DNA from: Micractinium sp. NFX-FRZ
Taxonomy: Eukaryota > Chlorophyta > Trebouxiophyceae > Chlorellales > Chlorellaceae
DNA: 47,245 nt
Direction: 5' to 3'
Assembly (NCBI GenBank): GCA_029339195.1
Contig: JAPTJF010000470.1
Span: 1-47,245 of the forward strand
Shown: positions 42,713 through 47,245 of the stretch, one piece after another
Numbering within the stretch: position 1 is the stretch's first letter
Layout of the letters: every line of letters begins with the position of its first letter
The notes under the pieces: model-generated
Database searches by the model: none
Seen by the model: the letters and a program-made list of their open reading frames with translations, nothing else
Told to the model about the DNA's origin: nothing
Position numbers and translations under genes: made by a program

Positions 42713-44572
42713 TCACTTGGGCAAGCGGGCGGGGGAGGCGAGGTACGCGGCGATGCGGGGCAGCTCGGCCACCCGCGCATGGTGCGCCGCCAGGGAGGGG
42801 TACAGGGTGGCAAACTTGTCCCCATACTTCGCCAGGTAGTTGTCAATCAGGTCAAACAGCGCCAGGTCAGCCACTGACAGGTGGCCGCCCACGGCGTAGC
42901 CGTCCTGCAGTGGGAGGCGGGGGGCCACGGGGGGCGGGGATGGGTGAGCGTGGGTGAGGGGCGGGCAGGCTGGGGGAGGTTAGACGGCGCCGGACCAGGT
43001 CTGCTACCGAGAGGCGTGTGCCTGCGGCATAGCCGCCCTCCAGTGGGAAGGACGAGGGGCAGGGGCGGGTGGGGGGGAAGACAGGTGAGAGGCGTGTGCA
43101 CTGGTGTGCCGCGGTGCACATGCTGGGCTGCAATGTGGCCTGCCTCCAGCCTGCCAGCGCCAAGCTTCCCACCCAGTCCACCCAATCCACCAGCCTGCCT
43201 GCCACAAACACACCCCTGCCACAAGCAGCCATTGGATACCCACCGTCCCCTCGTGGCTGGTCCCCCACGGCCCCCCGATCACCCCCCAGCCCCACCCCAC
43301 CTTGCCGTGGCGGTCGATGAAGCGCTGCAGGTGCAGGGCGTGCGCGCCCCGCACGTCTGCCCCATCCACCGCGTCAGGCGCCACGTGCAGCGCCCAGTGC
43401 TCGCTCTTGGCCTCCTCAGTCTGCATGGGCGGGGCGGTGCAGGGAAGAGGCAGAACAGCTGTTGTAGGCGGGCGTTTGGGGTGATCACTCAAAAGAGTGA
43501 GAAATGCAGCCTGGTAAGGTTCACGGTCCGGTTGAGGACTGCATGAGAACCATATGCATTGCATGCCCGCACCGGTCGACCAAGAAGAAAGCAGCGCGGG
43601 CCCTGAGCACAGGCAGGTAAGGTACCTGCAGGTTTGGGCGGTACACCAGCGGTACGATGCGCGACTTGAGGTCGGCGATGCCCTCCACCAGAACATCCAC
43701 CAGGGCGGCCTCCCGCTCGTCGCTGCCCGCCAGGCCGTGGCGGCGCGCCAGGTGGCGCAGGATGGCGTGGGTCTGCACCAGGTCAATTTCCCCGTCGTAG
43801 TAGCTGCAAGTTGAAGGCGGGAGGAGGGCACGGGGAGGGAGGAGGAAGCGGGTGGGTGGCGTGAGTCTACAGCAAGTCAACATGGGGCGTTGCTGTTGAG
43901 TTGCTGCACCCAGGAGGCGGGAACGAGGGGCGCAGGGAGGGGAGCAAAGTGAGTTGGGGAGGGAAGCGCGAGTGAGTGAGGGAGGCGGCGGGTCGAGGGT
44001 ACCTGGCTGCATGTGCGTGCAGGAGGGTAGCAGGGCTTGCATACCGGGTCGTGCCCAGCGGGAGTGTGCCGCAAAGCAGGCAGCGGCATACAGCCAACAC
44101 GGCAGTGTTTATGCTGCACAGGCGTGTGTATGCACAGGCTGCTTGGATGTGTGCATACTTGTTTCAGCCTTCCCAACTTCAAGAAGGGCTCCCAGGCCTG
44201 GCCCCACCACGGCCTCCCCACCCTGCCTCGCCCCTGCAGTGCATAGCCACCCACCCGCCGCTGCCGCCCTGCCAGCTCACCGGGGCACCTGGCCAAAGGG
44301 GTAGGCCGCTGGGTCGGCCTTCACCTCCTTCAGGTGCTCGTGGGTGAGAATTTCGTTCTCAAAGTCGACGCCTGCAGCCGCCAGCGTGAGACGGATCGAC
44401 TCCGCTTTGGCTGCAGCGTCAGCAGCAGGGGGTGAGGGGGGAGGGTTAAAGTTGGGGAGGCCCCAGGGCCGAATGCGGGGGCTTGCAGGGCAGAAAATAC
44501 TGTTTTCTTTCTGTGCCAGGCCTCACCCCTCACGGGGAAGTACACCACGGTCGGCTTCACAGTCTGCACCAT
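42713..44572 (-). CDS. Glutathione S-transferase (sigma/mu-like)
   Basis: Minus-strand exons are 44572-44527, 44410-44281, 43803-43626, 43420-43301 and 42904-42713, phases closing to 221 aa, the normal GST length. The N-terminal thioredoxin-fold domain starts TVVYFPVRAKAESIRLTLAA, with Tyr11 in the place of the catalytic Tyr of alpha/mu/pi/sigma classes. FGQVPR gives the cis-Pro loop, and VQTHAILRHLAR matches the (Q/E)S.AI.R(Y/H)LA glutathione-contact helix. The C-terminal helical domain has LSVADLALFDLIDNYL, the N-capping box motif of GSTs, and LPRIAAYLASP. The role is glutathione conjugation or isomerase chemistry in the cytosol; substrate unknown. The intron before the last exon contains a decayed copy of the start of that exon. 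Confidence 0.92.
42993..43047 (-). repeat. Intronic pseudo-exon copied from the last GST exon
   Basis: The minus strand reads GGYAAGTRLSVADL after an AG, compared with DGYAVGGHLSVADL at the start of the real last exon (42904). The frame is intact over about 15 codons, then it diverges. Confidence 0.8.
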
Positions 44573-45413
44573 TTTGCAAGTGTTTTGAGAGTGGTCGATC
44601 GCGATCTCGCCTCGGCGGGAGAAGCCTGAGCGCTGGGGGAGCCGCCGTGATGAATTGAAGCACTGTTATGAATGCAAAGCGATTCGCTGTCCGGCAAACA
44701 AGTGCCCGCGCTTCATCGCGTCAGCCAGTGCCAGCAAGCGTGCGCTGTGCATGCTGCGCTGGGCGGTTGCCAGGCAGGCAGGCGGCCGGCTAACTGTTAA
44801 GAGCATTGTGAAAAAATCGTCACCATTTAAGCTTCTGTGAGTGAATTTTATAAAGCCACACACAGGCACCATGCCACACGATTTGCGCCGACTAAAGCTT
44901 CTCTGGAGCAGCGGGTGCTGGCTGACCGCTGCGGGCCGCCGCCGCTGGCGCTGTGCTGCCTGAGCGGGTAGGAGGTGGCAACTTGTACAGCCCCCATTAC
45001 CCACTGCGCCTCTGTTGGTTTCCCTTTGTAGTGTCCGTCATGGTCTCGGCTTGGCACACTTTGGCGTGCCAATTGCATTTGGCGTTTTGCCGCCGCTCAG
45101 GTGGCGGAGATGCAGCGGCCACTGGCCAGGTGGAAGGTCTCCCCCAGTTACCATGCCCTTCTGCTGTCGCATGCCCATCTGAAGCATCCCTGCTTGTACT
45201 CCGGGCTGTAAGCGACTGAGACGCTTGCTGATGGCGGGTGCATGACCTGATCGCCGCACATCGGCCTTTGTCCGACAGCGCCTCTTAGCGGCAACAGCCT
45301 GTAGGGGCCCTTTGAGCCGCCCGGAGCGCCGGACCAATCCCGCAGGCGCGGCACCAGAGCAGGCGGCGCTGGGTGCCCGCTGGCCGCCCGCCGCTCCCAG
45401 GGCACGGACCGGC
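44573..45413. other. Divergent intergenic region between GST and the last gene
   Basis: About 840 bases between two head-to-head starts. The frame of the downstream gene is open back to about 45312, so its exon may begin earlier by splicing. Nothing else is recognised. Confidence 0.45.
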
Positions 45414-47245
45414 ATGCAGAAGCTGGAATGGGACGCGCTGCGGGCCTGCGGCGCAGAGGCTGCACAGCTGTACTCCCGGGTTCTGTTCGGCCAGCGCAAC
45501 AAGCTGACTCCTGAGGAAGCAGTGGCGCTGATTGATGCAAAGCTGGCAGCGGGGGAGGCCGCGGCTGCCGCCCAGTTTCATGGCGGGTCTAGCGCTGCGG
45601 CAGCAAACATCCCCCGCCGTGCCAGCGGGGGCTCGGCACGCGCCACTCTCGCTTCCAGCACCGCTGCTGACACTGGGGAGGCCGCCAGTGAAGGCAGCGG
45701 CAATGGTGGCAGCTCTTCCGGAGGCGGCACTGGGCCCGCCAGCCATTCTGAGGCTGCCGCATCTGGTGCCGCCGGCACGCGGCACTTGATCCCCCTGCGC
45801 ATTCTGAGGGCCAAACTTTTTGTAGAGGCGACGGCGGCAGCCGCTTTGGAGGGCGGGGACACCCCCGCCTGCCGGGCGCACGTGCTGCGCCTGCTGTGCG
45901 CTGCTCAGAGCCATGCGGCGGCTCTTGCCGTGCACCACGCCAGCCTGACGCTGCTGCGCCTGAGCGCGGAGCTGTGGCAGCTCACCGCCGGCTGCAGCGG
46001 CCCGGCGTTCAGCGCCGGCGTGCACAGCTGGCGCGCCTGGCTGGATTGGGCGGGGATATTGAACCGGGAGGCGGAAATTTTGGACCCCCTGAATGAGCTG
46101 GGGGGCCGCTGTGAGCCGCGCCTGGCGTGGGGCATGGACCCAGACTGGCAGAGGGGCAGCTCCGACGTGGTGCCTGCCACCAACCGCTACCAAGCTGCTA
46201 TTCGCCAGGCAGCGCATGCCGGCAAGGTGGCATTGCTGGTCTCGACTGAGAGCCAGAGGCGGCCCCGCTCTCACATGCAGCTACTCAGGCGGCTTGCTGA
46301 AGACGAGACGTGCGTTGTGCAGCAGCAAGAGGCCAAGCACCAGCAGGGCAGCCGGGGCAGCAGCGCCGGCAGCGGCGGCGCCGGCACCAATGCAGCTGCT
46401 TCTGTGGCACACGTGCGCACGGCAGATGTGCAGCAGCAAATGCAGCTGGCAGGGCAACTGTTTGAGGCGCCGTTTTGGGACAATGAGCACGACCGCTCGC
46501 TGCTGGGGCGCTTGGCTCAGCAGGCCTGGCTACGGGGGCCGCTGCGGGAGCAGCTGGCGGCCAAGTTCTTGCCGCATGAGGGGCCGCCGGTGAGGAGGGC
46601 GGGAGCCAGATTAGGGCGGGAGCACCACTCTGGACGCCAAGGAGGCTGTGAGAGCCGACTGGGTTTGAAAGTCCGGGAAGCTGTGAGATTTGACACGGGG
46701 CCAGAGGGCCCAGCATGAGGTGGCGGCAGCCACCTGTCAACTGAACACCGATCTACCTCCCCTGCTTGGCATGCAGGCGCCCGGGCCCGGGCCAGTTGGC
46801 AGCTCTGCGGAGGCTGCGGGAAGAGCACTCCCTGCACAGGCGAGCAAAGTAAGCGGGGCTGCAGGGGCAAACAGAGGAGGGGTGTTTGTACGTCAATTCC
46901 TTGCCTCCTGCCCACCTGTGATCCTCCTCCTCCCACCCCGACTTCTGCCGCTTGCTGCACCCTGCTGCCGGCCCTGCAGATCCAGGCGTACCTGCAGAGC
47001 CGGCTAGCAGCGGCGCTGGAGCCAGAGTCTGAGATGGTATGGAGGTTGTGCTGCTCTGCCTGCATCCCTGCTCAAATGTCCGATCGGGCCAGGTATTCCC
47101 TTGCTGTGCGATCTTACTACCCTCCCTTTTCGCTCTTGGCAGGCACAGCAGCTGGAGGCGCTGCTGGACGAGTGCTGCGTGCCGGTGGGCGAGGTGGTGG
47201 AGCGGGTGCTGCCGCACATGGAGGGGCACCTTGGGGAGGTGAGCG
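45414..47245 (+). CDS. Unknown protein, 5' part (continues beyond window)
   Basis: Exons visible are 45414-46589, 46777-46848, 46980-47036 and 47143-47238, all phase 0, with the last donor (GAG|GTGAGC) at the window edge, so at least one more exon lies outside. The first ATG in the open frame is at 45414 (MQKLEWDALRACGAEAAQLY). The protein has a helical N-terminus (LTPEEAVALIDAKLAAGEAA), a Ser/Gly-rich linker, a helical core (AHVLRLLCAAQSHAAALAVH, WRAWLDWAGILNREAEILDP), then AGKVALLVSTESQRRPRSHM and a C-terminal helical part (AQQLEALLDECCVPVGEVVE). No family is recognised. Confidence 0.65.

Noticed and set aside
1..47245. Bacterial or organellar origin
   Set aside because: Numerous phase-consistent GT-AG introns, TGTAA signals and eukaryotic domain families indicate nuclear algal DNA; no tRNA, rRNA or operon structure was recognised.

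Overview
The window looks like nuclear DNA of a GC-rich trebouxiophyte green alga (Chlorella/Micractinium type). The evidence is intron-dense genes with GT-AG (occasionally GC-AG) junctions, pyrimidine-rich acceptors ending in TGCAG, alanine/glutamine-rich proteins, TGTAA downstream of several stop codons, and families such as MYND, ankyrin, COG0523/CobW and GST. Because of the high GC content, most long open frames on either strand are shadows. Genes were rebuilt by joining exons whose splice phases close exactly. No transcript evidence was available, so boundaries are predictions.

Layout. 1-630 (+): uncertain 3' end of a gene. 1196-4627 (+): 7-exon gene of unknown function with a C-terminal membrane helix. 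5472-10081 (-): 5-exon protein built from four related helical modules, possibly an organelle RNA-binding (OPR/TBC2-like) factor. 11469-14646 (+): the standout gene, a UBE2Q-like E2 domain fused to a PARP-type ADP-ribosyltransferase domain and a C-terminal tail anchor. 14985-19174 (-): protein with a C-terminal MYND zinc finger, with a decayed MYND copy just upstream at 19363-19593. 19872-22150 (-): secreted cysteine-rich protein with about one Cys motif per exon. 22952-27278 (-): CobW/COG0523 metal-chaperone GTPase in 12 exons. 27909-32524 (+): divergently transcribed Cys/His-rich protein. 32745-34555 and 34824-35857 (+): two unknown proteins. 37330-39207 and 39797-41983 (+): two ankyrin-repeat paralogues without coding introns, the second broken by one in-frame stop. 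42713-44572 (-): glutathione S-transferase. 45414 to the window end (+): start of an unknown protein.

The main candidate for new biology is the E2-PARP fusion. The E2 cysteine is kept, but the PARP catalytic His is a Tyr (Y-Y-L triad, as in inactive PARP13). This suggests a membrane-tethered E2 steered by a pseudo-ADP-ribosyltransferase domain. A second theme is the repeated duplication of exon edges with their splice sites inside neighbouring introns, seen in three unrelated genes (unknown gene, CobW, GST). Others are the exon-per-module organisation of the 5472-10081 gene, the nonsense codon and shared C-terminal domain of the ankyrin pair, and the head-to-head pairing of a CobW GTPase with a His/Cys-rich protein.
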